Assembly: GCA_017617545.1 (NCBI GenBank)
Contig: JAFZVZ010000028.1
Location: 1-42,774 of the forward strand
DNA from: Lachnospiraceae bacterium
Lineage (GTDB): Bacteria > Bacillota > Clostridia > Lachnospirales > Lachnospiraceae
Direction: 5' to 3'
Length of the DNA: 42,774 nucleotides
Below are positions 1 to 8,300 of this stretch, in pieces. The notes beneath the pieces were generated by a model. That model saw only the letters and a list, made by a program, of their open reading frames with translations, did no database searches and was not told where the DNA came from. The translations under genes were made by a program, and so were the position numbers. The first letter of the stretch is position 1. Each line of letters opens with the position of its first letter.

Positions 1-1
1 T

Positions 2-175
2 ACCCTTAAGATTATGACTCATATGGGCATCCTTTCCGACAGACAGATAACCTTGTATAGGATACATGCCCAAAAGAGGCTGTGCAAGAGAAACTTCTAC
101 TTTAGCGGAAAACATGTAGAAATTAAAAATTCACTTTACGGAAAGATACGGAACTTCCTCAGGGTTTTATGGTAA
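2..175 (+). CDS. Possible 3' end of a gene cut by the window edge
   Basis: A frame stays open from the left edge for 57 codons and stops with TAA at 173-175. The predicted peptide is basic and rich in Lys, Arg, Phe and Tyr. It contains no motif I recognise. The DNA is visibly more A+T-rich than the rest of the window. It would converge on the TetR-type gene, which ends at 209. An open run of this length at an edge can occur by chance, so this is weak. Nothing else is apparent in 1-208. Confidence 0.2.
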   Translation, partial: TLKIMTHMGILSDRQITLYRIHAQKRLCKRNFYFSGKHVEIKNSLYGKIRNFLRVLW

Positions 176-208
176 AAAAGTAAATCTGATGTACGCATGT
201 GTAACGAA

Positions 209-826
209 TTATACGTAGTTCGGGTCGAACGGATAGGTGTGATGCTCGCGGAAATAGCGGCAATCCTTGTCACCCTCGCTGCCCTCGGCAAGGAAGGAGA
301 CGTAGAACTGGGCGAGCTGCTCCGGGGTTTCGCGGCAGCCGCTGTTCAGCCAGTACATAAGGATCCCGCTCATCGCGGACATGCTGCAGAAGAAGTGATA
401 GACCAGCTTGGCGGGCGGCGCATTATCGCCGTCCTGCTCGCCTGTGCGGCCGGTCACCTCGTAGAGGAAACGGTCGAGATTTTTCGTGAAGAAGAACAGA
501 AGATCCTGCTTCTGAAGAAGCTGCAGGAACGTCTTGTGCGTCTCCCAGTACTGGTAGTATCCGAGGCTCGTGTCGTGGAACGTATACGACGGCTCCTCTT
601 GCATGGAGCGGAACAGTCCCTCAAACCGGTCCTTGCAGCAGGCGAGCAGCACGTCATCCTTCGTCGGAAAATGTCGATAAAACGTGCAGCGAGCGGTCGA
701 TGCCTCCAGCACGATCTCCGGCACGCTGATGTCGTGGTACGGTCTCTCCTCCATCAGGTGAAGTAACGCGTTTTTAATATTCTCCCGCGTTGCGGCGGTT
801 TTTCTTGCGGCGGCTTTTTCGTCCAT
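209..826 (-). CDS. TetR/AcrR family transcriptional regulator
   Basis: A 205-residue DNA-binding repressor. The N-terminal 60 residues form the family's helix-turn-helix, with the typical recognition-helix and hinge pattern RCTFYRHFPTKDD followed by a Leu-rich helix. The remaining 140 residues are helical and would be the ligand-binding and dimer domain; the ligand cannot be predicted. The start at 826 is preceded by GGAGG at normal distance; an in-frame extension upstream to 1150 crosses the promoter and is not used. The gene diverges from an esterase gene at 1038. A palindrome at 876-895 overlaps its own -10 box, so self-repression is likely, and control of the neighbouring esterase is possible but unproven. 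Confidence 0.85.
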   Translation of the reverse strand: MDEKAAARKTAATRENIKNALLHLMEERPYHDISVPEIVLEASTARCTFYRHFPTKDDVLLACCKDRFEGLFRSMQEEPSYTFHDTSLGYYQYWETHKTFLQLLQKQDLLFFFTKNLDRFLYEVTGRTGEQDGDNAPPAKLVYHFFCSMSAMSGILMYWLNSGCRETPEQLAQFYVSFLAEGSEGDKDCRYFREHHTYPFDPNYV

Positions 827-875
827 AACAGAAATCCTCCATTCTTCGGAAAAGCCCGGGTGGGTTGTTTTCCAA

Positions 876-895
876 AATAAGACTACAGTCTCATT
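876..895. promoter_or_regulatory. Likely TetR-type operator
   Basis: A 20-bp near-perfect palindrome. The arms AATAAGACT and AGTCTCATT differ by one base from exact complementarity, around a 2-bp centre. It overlaps the -10 box and start of transcription of the leftward tetR-type promoter. Assignment to the adjacent regulator is inference from position and symmetry. Confidence 0.55.
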
Positions 896-921
896 ATAAC
901 GCATTAGGAAGACAGAGGCAA
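893..921 (-). promoter_or_regulatory. Promoter of the TetR-type gene
   Basis: On the minus strand, TTGCCT (921-916) is followed after 17 bp by a consensus TATAAT (898-893). The predicted start of transcription lies inside the palindrome at 876-895. Confidence 0.6.
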
Positions 922-956
922 GGGAAATCCCCAGGTTCCGGCTGCGGTCGAAGGCG

Positions 957-985
957 TTGATTATCCGGCTGAGATTCGGTATAAT
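957..985 (+). promoter_or_regulatory. Promoter of the esterase gene group
   Basis: TTGATT (957-962), a 17-bp spacer and TATAAT (980-985). This leaves a leader of about 45 nt before the ATG at 1038. The same group probably covers 1038-3247, since the following genes are 17 and 27 bp apart. Confidence 0.65.
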
Positions 986-1037
986 AAAAAAGTCAGGGGA
1001 GCTGTGGTTTTTGGGTTTACAACGAGGAGGAAAATGT

Positions 1038-1937
1038 ATGAGCACAGTGCCGGAACGAGTGATCGAGATGCGTAAGGCGTGGGCGCAGAGCGACGCGAAG
1101 CGCGACGCCGGACTGAAGGAGCCGGAGACGGTGGAAAAATACCGTGACATTTCGTACGGTCCGTACGATACGTGGAATTTGTTGGATATCTATGTGCCGA
1201 AGGAGGCGGTGCCTGCGGGCAGCCGCCTGCCGGTGATCGTGAGCATCCACGGCGGCGGGTTCTTCTACGGGGACAAGGAGCTTTACCGGTTTTACTGCAT
1301 GCACCTTGCGGAGTTCGGATTTGCCGTGGTGAATTACAACTACCGCCTGGCGCCGGAGTTTCATTTTCCGTCGCCGATCGAGGATGCGATGGGGGTGCTG
1401 CGGTGGGTTTCGGCCAACGCGGACCGGTACGGGCTGGACACATCGAACGTGTTCCTGGTCGGGGATTCCGCGGGCGCGCAGCTGGTGAGCCAGGTTGCCT
1501 GCATCCTGACCAACAGGGAGTACGGCGAGTTGTTCGGAATAGAATTACCTAAGGATATCCGCGTGCGGGCGATCGGCCTGTCCTGCGGTACGTACCGCCT
1601 TGCGGGCAGGGAGAAGGATTCGCCCCGCAATCCGATGATGATGGATTACTTCGGGGACGAGAAGCTGTTCGACGATCCCCGGACCGAGGTGCTTGAGAAT
1701 ATCACGGCGGACTACCCGCCGACGTACATCTTCTCGGCGTACAATGATCCGCTGATCGTCGAGTGCGAGCCGACGGCAAAATGGCTCGAGGAGCGCGGCG
1801 TTGAGGTGTGCTGCAGGATTTTCGGAACGCCGGAGGCTAAGGAGGTCGGACACGTGTTCCAGGTGAACATGTACCTCGAGGAGGGCGAGAAGGCCAACCG
1901 CGAGCAGACCGATTTCTTCAAGGCGCACATGGTTTGA
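1038..1937 (+). CDS. Alpha/beta hydrolase, HSL-type esterase/lipase
   Basis: A 299-residue carboxylester hydrolase of the hormone-sensitive-lipase group. Visible motifs are the oxyanion-hole HGGG (in VSIHGGGFFYG, about residue 72), the nucleophile elbow GDSAG (about residue 142), an Asp in the NDPLIVE segment and a His in EVGHVFQ near the end, giving a full Ser-Asp-His triad. There is no signal peptide, so it should be cytosolic. The substrate cannot be read from sequence. The start at 1038 follows AGGAGG with a 7-nt gap; an upstream in-frame ATG at 957 lies in the promoter. It is divergent from a TetR-type regulator, a common layout for inducible esterases. Confidence 0.85.
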   Translation: MSTVPERVIEMRKAWAQSDAKRDAGLKEPETVEKYRDISYGPYDTWNLLDIYVPKEAVPAGSRLPVIVSIHGGGFFYGDKELYRFYCMHLAEFGFAVVNYNYRLAPEFHFPSPIEDAMGVLRWVSANADRYGLDTSNVFLVGDSAGAQLVSQVACILTNREYGELFGIELPKDIRVRAIGLSCGTYRLAGREKDSPRNPMMMDYFGDEKLFDDPRTEVLENITADYPPTYIFSAYNDPLIVECEPTAKWLEERGVEVCCRIFGTPEAKEVGHVFQVNMYLEEGEKANREQTDFFKAHMV

Positions 1938-1954
1938 TCAGAGGAGGGCGACGC

Positions 1955-2221
1955 ATGTTTTCGTTTTTTAAGAAAGAGACACACAGTGAACTGGAACAGA
2001 TCCTCACGAGGCTTCATCTGAACGCGTCGAACAACTACCGCGACGCGACGAAGGAGGATCTGGAGGAACTGAAGAAGCGGTATGCGGAGCTGATGGACGC
2101 CGGAAAGCTCAACGAGAAGCAGATCGAGCACTACCGCATCAAGATCACGGAGTACACGGGGCGGCTGGCTAATTTTTCGCACAAGACGCAGAAGGTTGGG
2201 CAGTATTCCGAGAAGATCTGA
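1955..2221 (+). CDS. Small coiled-coil protein of unknown function
   Basis: An 88-residue soluble, charged protein. It starts with a short hydrophobic and basic segment (MFSFFKKE) and continues as a predicted helical region with heptad-like Glu/Lys/Leu spacing, ending in a basic tail. I do not recognise the family. GAGGAGGG sits 6 bp before the ATG at 1955; the gene follows the esterase by 17 bp and precedes an NdpA-like gene by 27 bp, so the three are probably co-transcribed. Confidence 0.7.
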   Translation: MFSFFKKETHSELEQILTRLHLNASNNYRDATKEDLEELKKRYAELMDAGKLNEKQIEHYRIKITEYTGRLANFSHKTQKVGQYSEKI

Positions 2222-2248
2222 GGAAAATAAAGAAATTCGGAGGTTGCC

Positions 2249-3247
2249 ATGAAGGCAGGAGATATTGAACTTTACAAGACGTATTTGTGCACCATAGACC
2301 CGGTGCTTCCGTCGCCGAAATACAATGAGGTGAAGCTGGATCCGGAGGATGCGCTGTACGGCTACACGACGAAGTTGTGCGCGGCTGCGCTCTCGGACAC
2401 CGCTGCGAGGACGGCTTCGTACAACGGGGATGATTATCTTGCGAGCGTGGCGCCGAAGGATCCGGAGGAGCTGGAGGCGATGGTGGGAACGATCTCGGAG
2501 GTGCTGTACGCGCTTGTCCGGGACAACGCGACGATGCGCGCCGGCTGCGCGATCTTCACCTTCTTTCTCGCGCAGGAGCGGCCCCACGTGGCAATGTTCA
2601 AGCTGCCCTACACGGAGATGTTCCAGTGCCGCTTGAGCCCGGAGGGCGAGGTGTCCTGGATCCTGAATTCGAAGGTGATGCCGAAGGCGTCGCTGCGGGG
2701 CTGTGAGTATTTTACGGCGGATGTCGTGAACGGTGTCGTGCGCGTGGCGGATGTTGAGGCGTACATTGACGACTGCAAGGTCAACTACCTTGCGGAGACG
2801 GTGCTTCGGCTTCGCGCGAAGACGTCGGAGAAGAAGACGGTAGAGGTGATGAGCGAGGCGGCGGTCGAGGTCATCCGCGAGTGCTACCCGAAGGAGCAGG
2901 TGCCCGAGAAGATCATGGAGTACAAGACCGAGGTCGCGAACCACGCGGAGGCGACGGGGTGCGTGAGCGTGCCTGTCGTGGAGCAGACCGTATTTTCCGA
3001 CAGCGAGAGCGCGGGAGAGCGCTTCCACGAGCGCATGGAGGTCGCGCAGATCCCGTCCGAACCGATCACGGTGAGCCCGAAGACGGAGAGGGCGCTGACG
3101 CGCAAACAAAAGATCGTGACCGACAACGGCATTGAGCTGTTGGTGCCGGTCAACTACCTGCGCAACCCCGATTATGTGGAGTACGTGCAGGCGGAGGACG
3201 GCAAGATCACGATCCTTCTTAAGGATATTCAATCGATTGTGCTGTAG
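2249..3247 (+). CDS. Nucleoid-associated protein NdpA/YejK-like
   Basis: A 332-residue soluble protein resembling the 37-kDa nucleoid-associated (NdpA) family in its Firmicutes form. Points of similarity are an N-terminal segment built around an expressed-at-end IDPVLPSP stretch, a central hydrophobic strand region (HVAMFKLPYTEMF), and a later aromatic segment (VNYLAETVLRLRAKTSEKK) that resembles the family's nYF...L...S pattern. The C-terminus (about residues 270-332) looks like a small beta domain. Family members associate with DNA or the nucleoid; the exact role is poorly defined. Start at 2249 is backed by a GGAGG site. The family call is from memory of motif layout and could be wrong. 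Confidence 0.55.
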   Translation: MKAGDIELYKTYLCTIDPVLPSPKYNEVKLDPEDALYGYTTKLCAAALSDTAARTASYNGDDYLASVAPKDPEELEAMVGTISEVLYALVRDNATMRAGCAIFTFFLAQERPHVAMFKLPYTEMFQCRLSPEGEVSWILNSKVMPKASLRGCEYFTADVVNGVVRVADVEAYIDDCKVNYLAETVLRLRAKTSEKKTVEVMSEAAVEVIRECYPKEQVPEKIMEYKTEVANHAEATGCVSVPVVEQTVFSDSESAGERFHERMEVAQIPSEPITVSPKTERALTRKQKIVTDNGIELLVPVNYLRNPDYVEYVQAEDGKITILLKDIQSIVL

Positions 3248-3256
3248 ACAGGAGTT

Positions 3257-3559
3257 TTATTCATCGCCGATGGCCGGCTTCGGAAGACTGTTCAGGTAGT
3301 CGGTGATCTCGTCGAGACCTTCCGATGAGAACGGAAAATCCTTCGCTTCCTTCAGCGAGTCGTCCGTGTTTTCGTAGTTGTACGGACCGGGATAGGTGAT
3401 GAGACGAAGCGCGGCGAGTTTGTATTTCGTATCGCCCTTCTCGTCAACGCCGTCCTCGACACGGACCGCCTCGATGCGGTAGTTGAGAGGACCGTCGCTG
3501 CCGTGAAACGCGCTCAGCTTGTAGAAGCCGATGGAAAGAAGATCTTTTCTGAGAACCAT
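3257..3559 (-). CDS. Conserved small soluble protein, unknown function
   Basis: A 100-residue acidic protein with no membrane segment. It contains a GFYKLSAFHGSDG stretch near the start, a middle LRLITYPGPYNYENT segment, and a C-terminal FSSEGLDEITDYLNSLP helix. I recall similar short proteins in Lachnospiraceae but cannot name a function. The ATG at 3559 follows AGGAG by 8 bp on the minus strand; a longer in-frame upstream extension crosses a hairpin and lacks a ribosome site. It converges with the NdpA-like gene, leaving 9 bp between the stops. Confidence 0.65.
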   Translation of the reverse strand: MVLRKDLLSIGFYKLSAFHGSDGPLNYRIEAVRVEDGVDEKGDTKYKLAALRLITYPGPYNYENTDDSLKEAKDFPFSSEGLDEITDYLNSLPKPAIGDE

Positions 3560-3600
3560 ATGTTTTACTCCTGTGAATTCTGAATAGTATGTGATTTGAC

Positions 3601-3627
3601 AAGGAAGCCCCGGCGGCTTCCTTTTTT
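3601..3627 (+). terminator. Intrinsic terminator
   Basis: A perfect 9-bp stem (AAGGAAGCC with GGCTTCCTT), a 5-nt loop and a run of T residues to 3627 on the plus strand. It would stop rightward transcription reading through the antisense of 3257-3559. On the minus strand the T-run is poor, but it may slow leftward transcripts from 3675-4109. Confidence 0.65.
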
Positions 3628-3674
3628 GTGCGGCCGATGCTTCGTCACGCAGCTTTTCTGCCGTGCGGCCGATG

Positions 3675-4109
3675 TCAGCGGTTCCGCCACCAGGTGCGGA
3701 TCTCCTGTTCAATCCAGAGAAGCACGTAAAGCAGAGGAACGGCAGCACAGAGAAGCAACCCCGGAAGAAAGTACTCAACGCCGTTCATCATTTTGCCGGT
3801 CGCCTGCTTGATGATATGTCCGTTGGCCGCGGCGTAACCGAAGGTGAACATGATCACGAGCGAGATGCCGGCCCAGACAAGCGTGTAGACGATGCGTTCC
3901 TTTCGCGAAAAATCACGGCTGAAGCCCAGGCATTCCGCGGTGATGACGGAGAGCGGCACCAGGATAAACAGGAAAATGAAGGTGAGCGTCTCCATACCCT
4001 TGCTCAGGTTGATCAGTCCCTCATCGATGAGATCATAGAAGACAGTCATGCCGTAACATAGAACATTGTACACCAGGCAGAGCAGGATTATTTTCCGTAG
4101 CGATTTCAT
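3675..4109 (-). CDS. Four-span membrane protein, unknown function
   Basis: A 144-residue integral membrane protein with about four hydrophobic helices (near residues 5-25, 42-60, 75-95 and 112-132). The loops are short, and the end is basic and Trp/Arg-rich (EQEIRTWWRNR). I recognise no family motif. The ATG at 4109 follows GGAG by 8 bp. It is divergent from the membrane-protein pair starting at 4357. Confidence 0.65.
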   Translation of the reverse strand: MKSLRKIILLCLVYNVLCYGMTVFYDLIDEGLINLSKGMETLTFIFLFILVPLSVITAECLGFSRDFSRKERIVYTLVWAGISLVIMFTFGYAAANGHIIKQATGKMMNGVEYFLPGLLLCAAVPLLYVLLWIEQEIRTWWRNR

Positions 4110-4250
4110 TGCGCTTTCTCCAAACGGGGTTTTGAATCATTATACTACAAGCCGGGCGAAGATGCCACGCGAAAGTTTTTGTTGTATTGCCCGAAAGAAA
4201 CAATTCAAGGGCTCGCGCGGGCCCGTCACGGCGAATATAGTCAATATACT

Positions 4251-4279
4251 TTACTTTTTGGGGCGACGTATGGTATAAT
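4251..4279 (+). promoter_or_regulatory. Extended -10 promoter
   Basis: TATAAT at 4274-4279 is preceded by TGG, giving an extended -10 element, with a weak -35 (TTACTT, 4251-4256) at 17 bp. It drives the gene at 4357, and perhaps the one at 5254. The 247-bp gap 4110-4356 shows no other clear element. Confidence 0.6.
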
Positions 4280-4356
4280 TTGGAAAATATCGTAAAATAT
4301 CGTAATGTTTCTCCGAGGGGCATTGAGCACCCGGATACTAACCGAGGAGTTGACAT

Positions 4357-5187
4357 ATGGAGGAGTTTTCACGCGTGGGTTCGCCGCAGGAGGCAGCGGA
4401 CCGTGAGCCGACGGAGGACGAAGCGGCTGTGCAGGCGGCGAACGAAGCAAAGAAAGCGCTGTTCCGCGATATCTATACGGAGCGTTCCCCCGTAAATTGG
4501 ATCGGACTCGCTGTTCTTGCGGTGTTCGTTTTGCTGTTTTGTCTCGCGATCCGGGAAATCCTGGATTCGCTGGAGGCAAGCGTACTGGGAACGGCAGTGC
4601 TTGTGGGTGTGTACCAGATCGTTTACATGCGGCGTTTTCACCGGATGACCGGATGCCACAGAAGCTTTCGGATACCGCTGATCCTTTTCGCAGTCGCCTG
4701 CTTTTTCCTGGTTGCGGGGACATTAGCCGTGATCGGGATGATCCGTTGGAAATGGCCGGGCGGGTTGGCGTTTGTGTTTCTGCCGGCCGCAATAGCGGAT
4801 GTCGCCGGGATCGCGATCTATTGGAGGGCGATGGAGACGTTCTGGCGCGGGATTTCCGAGCGGATTGCCGACGACTGGCGTATGCATCGTCGGAAAATGC
4901 GCCGTTATATTATGCTTTGGATCCTGGCGATCATGATATTTTTCGTAATGGGGATGCTCTCCTTCGGGAAAACGACCGAAAGGATCGGGAAGGATGCTTC
5001 GCCGTGGGCGGGGATGGGACTGTTTATGTTCATTCTCCATTTCATGGTATGGATGGGGGTCGGAGCTGCGATGATCACCGTCATCTTCTTCCTTCTGGCA
5101 AATCGTTCCGAGAAGGATCTGGTGGAAAGGACGCTCGCCGAGTTGAACCGGGACGATGTGAACAATTGGAAACTGCTCAATCTGTAA
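4357..5187 (+). CDS. Six-span membrane protein, unknown function
   Basis: A 276-residue membrane protein. A soluble acidic N-terminus of about 45 residues is followed by about six hydrophobic segments grouped in pairs (near 48-65, 75-90, 105-125, 132-150, 184-205 and 222-247), with a basic loop RRKMRRY before the fifth. The C-terminus is soluble (VERTLAELNRDDVNNWKL). No catalytic motif is visible. GAGGAG lies just upstream of the ATG. The next gene begins 66 bp later on the same strand and is also membrane-bound, so a small operon is likely. Codon use is more A+T-rich than in the nearby ABC genes. Confidence 0.7.
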   Translation: MEEFSRVGSPQEAADREPTEDEAAVQAANEAKKALFRDIYTERSPVNWIGLAVLAVFVLLFCLAIREILDSLEASVLGTAVLVGVYQIVYMRRFHRMTGCHRSFRIPLILFAVACFFLVAGTLAVIGMIRWKWPGGLAFVFLPAAIADVAGIAIYWRAMETFWRGISERIADDWRMHRRKMRRYIMLWILAIMIFFVMGMLSFGKTTERIGKDASPWAGMGLFMFILHFMVWMGVGAAMITVIFFLLANRSEKDLVERTLAELNRDDVNNWKLLNL

Positions 5188-5253
5188 CGGCAGACGGGAT
5201 TGTGAGGAGTTTCGGGTAAAGTGTGTCGCTGATGTGGGGATAAGGAGGAGTAT

Positions 5254-6420
5254 ATGCAGTCAAACGGATCAACGATCATAAAGAAAGTGATGATGGCCGT
5301 TTTGTTCTTCGTGATCATAAACGGCGCGGTCCTCATCGGGGGAAAATACCTGTTGAAGCACGTCAGCCGCGGGGAGGACACCATGGCGCTGCGCGAGGAG
5401 CGGGATACGGTTGTGAAGAAAGCCCGCGAACTCGATACGGAAACGCAGAAGATCGTGCTTACCGACGAGCTCCTGAAACTGGATTACCGGATCCATTATG
5501 CCTATAAGAAGGATTCCAACGGGATTCTGGATGTGTTTATCTACGGCGCTGCCGGAGTAGCGATCCTTGCCGGTGTGCTGTCATTCATCTTTATTTTCTT
5601 CAGCAGTAAATTTTCCGTTAAGAAATCCATCAGCTGCCTGGTCACGATCCCGATTGCGCTCGGGATTGTCTGGTTGCTGCAGCAGATGAGTTTTTACAAA
5701 CTGCCGCCCGCTCCCGACGAGGCCGAGTATGATGTGAATGTCGTTGAGATTGTGGATAAGAATATCGCGACTGACGAGACCAGGGATGAGAACGGACGAG
5801 TGGAGAGCACCTCGCACTCGTACCGGATTTATTTTACGGACCGCGCCGGTGAAAGACAGCGCATGGCCCTGACCGAGGACGAGTACAAAGCGATCCGGGT
5901 TCACAGTATCGCGTATGTGGCATCCGCCGCGAAGGGGGATGAGATCGCGTACTACAAGTATTATAACCCGCTGCTGTACAAGCCTTCCGACGCGAAGAAA
6001 CCGGTCAATGTTGCCGGCTTTTCGCCGGGAAACCTCGACGACGTGGACCGGGAGATTTTACGAAAACGCTACACGCAGTTCTTCCCCGAACAATCCTTCG
6101 CAAAGGAGGACAGCGACGAGGATCCCGCCAAGTACCTGGTAAGGCTGGAGGTAAAATCCGAGGACTGGAAGAAAGCCAAGGAAACGCTGGAGAAACAGGG
6201 GTGGATCCACAAGACCGGAGCCATCAAGAGTTTCGGTGTGCGGTACGCCGAGCGGTTGTTTGACCGGAAGGAAGTAAACAAACCGGCCGCATATTACCAT
6301 ATCATGCATGATATCGATATCCCCGGGAAGCGGACCGTTGACGAGGAGATCGTGGCGATCAGCAAGGAGGATGGGAGCGGTGTGACCGTTCTGTATTATG
6401 TATATGTGTATCATGAGTGA
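5254..6420 (+). CDS. Membrane protein with large extracytoplasmic domain, unknown
   Basis: A 388-residue protein with an N-terminal membrane segment (about 10-32), a charged coiled region, and two more membrane segments (about 90-114 and 120-140). A soluble region of about 240 residues follows, with alternating beta-like stretches and paired acidic segments. I recognise no family. A strong AAGGAGGAG site precedes the ATG. It ends 58 bp before a long inverted repeat that can stop transcription from both sides. Confidence 0.65.
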   Translation: MQSNGSTIIKKVMMAVLFFVIINGAVLIGGKYLLKHVSRGEDTMALREERDTVVKKARELDTETQKIVLTDELLKLDYRIHYAYKKDSNGILDVFIYGAAGVAILAGVLSFIFIFFSSKFSVKKSISCLVTIPIALGIVWLLQQMSFYKLPPAPDEAEYDVNVVEIVDKNIATDETRDENGRVESTSHSYRIYFTDRAGERQRMALTEDEYKAIRVHSIAYVASAAKGDEIAYYKYYNPLLYKPSDAKKPVNVAGFSPGNLDDVDREILRKRYTQFFPEQSFAKEDSDEDPAKYLVRLEVKSEDWKKAKETLEKQGWIHKTGAIKSFGVRYAERLFDRKEVNKPAAYYHIMHDIDIPGKRTVDEEIVAISKEDGSGVTVLYYVYVYHE

Positions 6421-6478
6421 GGGAGACAATCCCGCGCTGCTTCGCATCGCTTCTTGCTCGCGTTTGTTCTTCGTTCAT

Positions 6479-6518
6479 AAGGCCGGGAATGACAATTGTG
6501 ATTGTCGTTCCCGGCCTT
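6479..6518. terminator. Bidirectional terminator
   Basis: A 17-bp stem with one G.T pair (AAGGCCGGGAATGACAA with its complement) and a 6-nt loop lies between the convergent ends at 6420 and 6531. T residues follow on both strands, though neither run is long. Confidence 0.7.
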
Positions 6519-6530
6519 AATTTCTTAGTA

Positions 6531-8300
6531 TCACTCGAACTGAGCGTTGTACAATGAATAGTACCTACCTTTTCTTTCCATCAGCTCTGTATGCGTGCCG
6601 GCCTCTACCACGGTTCCGTTGCCGATCACGAGGATCGTGTCGGCGTTCTGGATGGTCGAGAGGCGGTGCGCGATGACGAAGCATGTCTTGTCCTTCATCA
6701 GGGTGCGCATTGCCTTCTGGATGCGGCGCTCAGTGCGGGTGTCGACGTTGCTTGTCGCCTCGTCGAGAATGAGCATCTTCGCGTCGTAGAGCATCGCGCG
6801 TGCGATCGTGAGGAGCTGTTTCTGTCCCTTCGAGATGTTGCCGCCGTCCTCGGTGATCACGGTGTCGTAGCCCTGCGGCAGACACATGATGTAATGGTGG
6901 ATGTGCGCGGCCTTCGCGGCCTCGACGACCTCGTCACGCGTGGCGCCGATGCGGCCGTACGCGATGTTGTCGTAGATGGTGCCATGGAAGACCCAGGTGT
7001 CCTGCAGGACGAGCGCGTACGCCTTGCGCAGCGACTCCATCGTAAAATGCTCATGCGGCGTGTCGTCGACATAGATCTGTCCGGACACGGGCTCGTAAAA
7101 TCTCATCAGAAGGTTGATGATGGTCGTCTTGCCGGAGCCGGTTGGCCCGACGATGGCGATCATTTTTCCTGCCTCGGCGTGGATGTTGATGTCGCGCAGG
7201 ATCGGCTTTTCCGGACGGTACGAGAAGTTGACATCCTCGAGCTCGACCTCGCCGCGGACGTCGGTCAGCTCGACGGCGTCCTTGAGGTCGGCGATCTCGT
7301 CCGATTCGTTTAAGAGATTGAACACACGCTCGGCAGCGGCCAGCGATGAGAGGATCTCGTTCGCGATGTTCGCGACCTCGTTGATCGGGCCGGAGAATTT
7401 TCTCGTGTACAGCACGAATGAGGAGATCTGGCTCAGGTCGATGATGCTCTTCATGTAGAAGATGGAGCCGAACATAGCCGTGAGCGCGAGCGAAAGGTTG
7501 TTGATAAATCCGATGGACGGACCGATCTTCGAGGAGATGTAGTCGGCATTGTAAAATGCTTCGCACGTCTTCTCGTTGATGTCGTCGAACTCCTCGAGTG
7601 TAAGGTTCTCATGGGCGTATGCCTGGATCGTCTTCTGTCCGGAGAACATCTCCTCGGAGTAGCCGTTCATCTCACCGTACATCGCGGAGCGCGTGGACAG
7701 AAGCGGGCGCGCCTTGCGCGTGATGTAGCGCGTGTAGAAGATCGACAGAGGGATTGTGATCAGCACCGCGAGAACAAGGGGCGGGCAGATCGAGAGCATC
7801 ATGATGAACGCGCCGGTGACCGTGATCAGACTGGATAGGATCTGAACCACATCGGTCGAGAGCGAGTTGCTGATGACGTCGATGTCATACGAAACGCGGC
7901 TGATGATGTCGCCGGTCTGGTGCGTGTCAAAATAGCCGACCGGCATAGTCATCAATTTGTCGAACACCTCGCTGCGGAGCTTCTTGCCGACGGCGCGTCC
8001 GACCTTCATCATCAGGACCGAGAGAAGGAACGTGCACACCGCGGAGCCCACGTACAGCAGGAGCAGCAGTTTCAGATAGTGATAAATACGCGTAAAATCA
8101 GCTTTGCCCGCGTCGTCACCGATCGCGCCGATGGCTTTGCCGGCAAGCTTCGGTCCGTAGAGGGCGAAGAGGTTGCCCGCGATGGAGAGGACAAGTCCGA
8201 TCGCCATCGGAACGCGGTAAGCGTTCAGGTAGGAGAGGAGACGAATGAGTGTGCCTTTGGTGTCCTTCGGCCGGGCCGTTTTGTTACTAAGCAGAGGCAT
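6531..8300 (-). CDS. ABC exporter half-transporter, catalytic-site partner
   Basis: A 589-residue type-I ABC exporter subunit: six membrane helices in roughly the first 310 residues, then a nucleotide-binding domain. Visible motifs are Walker A GPTGSGKTT (about residue 385), Walker B LILDEATSNVD (about 508) with the catalytic Glu, and H-loop AHRLS (about 541). The signature is altered to SKGQ instead of SGGQ. It overlaps the upstream partner gene by 14 bp and starts at 8300 after AGGAGG. Together they should form a heterodimer whose degenerate site uses this SKGQ signature with the partner's Walker motifs. The substrate (drug, lipid or peptide) cannot be predicted. Confidence 0.9.
   Translation of the reverse strand: MPLLSNKTARPKDTKGTLIRLLSYLNAYRVPMAIGLVLSIAGNLFALYGPKLAGKAIGAIGDDAGKADFTRIYHYLKLLLLLYVGSAVCTFLLSVLMMKVGRAVGKKLRSEVFDKLMTMPVGYFDTHQTGDIISRVSYDIDVISNSLSTDVVQILSSLITVTGAFIMMLSICPPLVLAVLITIPLSIFYTRYITRKARPLLSTRSAMYGEMNGYSEEMFSGQKTIQAYAHENLTLEEFDDINEKTCEAFYNADYISSKIGPSIGFINNLSLALTAMFGSIFYMKSIIDLSQISSFVLYTRKFSGPINEVANIANEILSSLAAAERVFNLLNESDEIADLKDAVELTDVRGEVELEDVNFSYRPEKPILRDINIHAEAGKMIAIVGPTGSGKTTIINLLMRFYEPVSGQIYVDDTPHEHFTMESLRKAYALVLQDTWVFHGTIYDNIAYGRIGATRDEVVEAAKAAHIHHYIMCLPQGYDTVITEDGGNISKGQKQLLTIARAMLYDAKMLILDEATSNVDTRTERRIQKAMRTLMKDKTCFVIAHRLSTIQNADTILVIGNGTVVEAGTHTELMERKGRYYSLYNAQFE

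Noticed and set aside
1712-3232. Long antisense open frame opposite the esterase and NdpA-like genes
   Set aside because: It mirrors G+C-rich codons of the plus-strand genes, is rich in Arg, His and Leu, and has no ribosome site or family motif.
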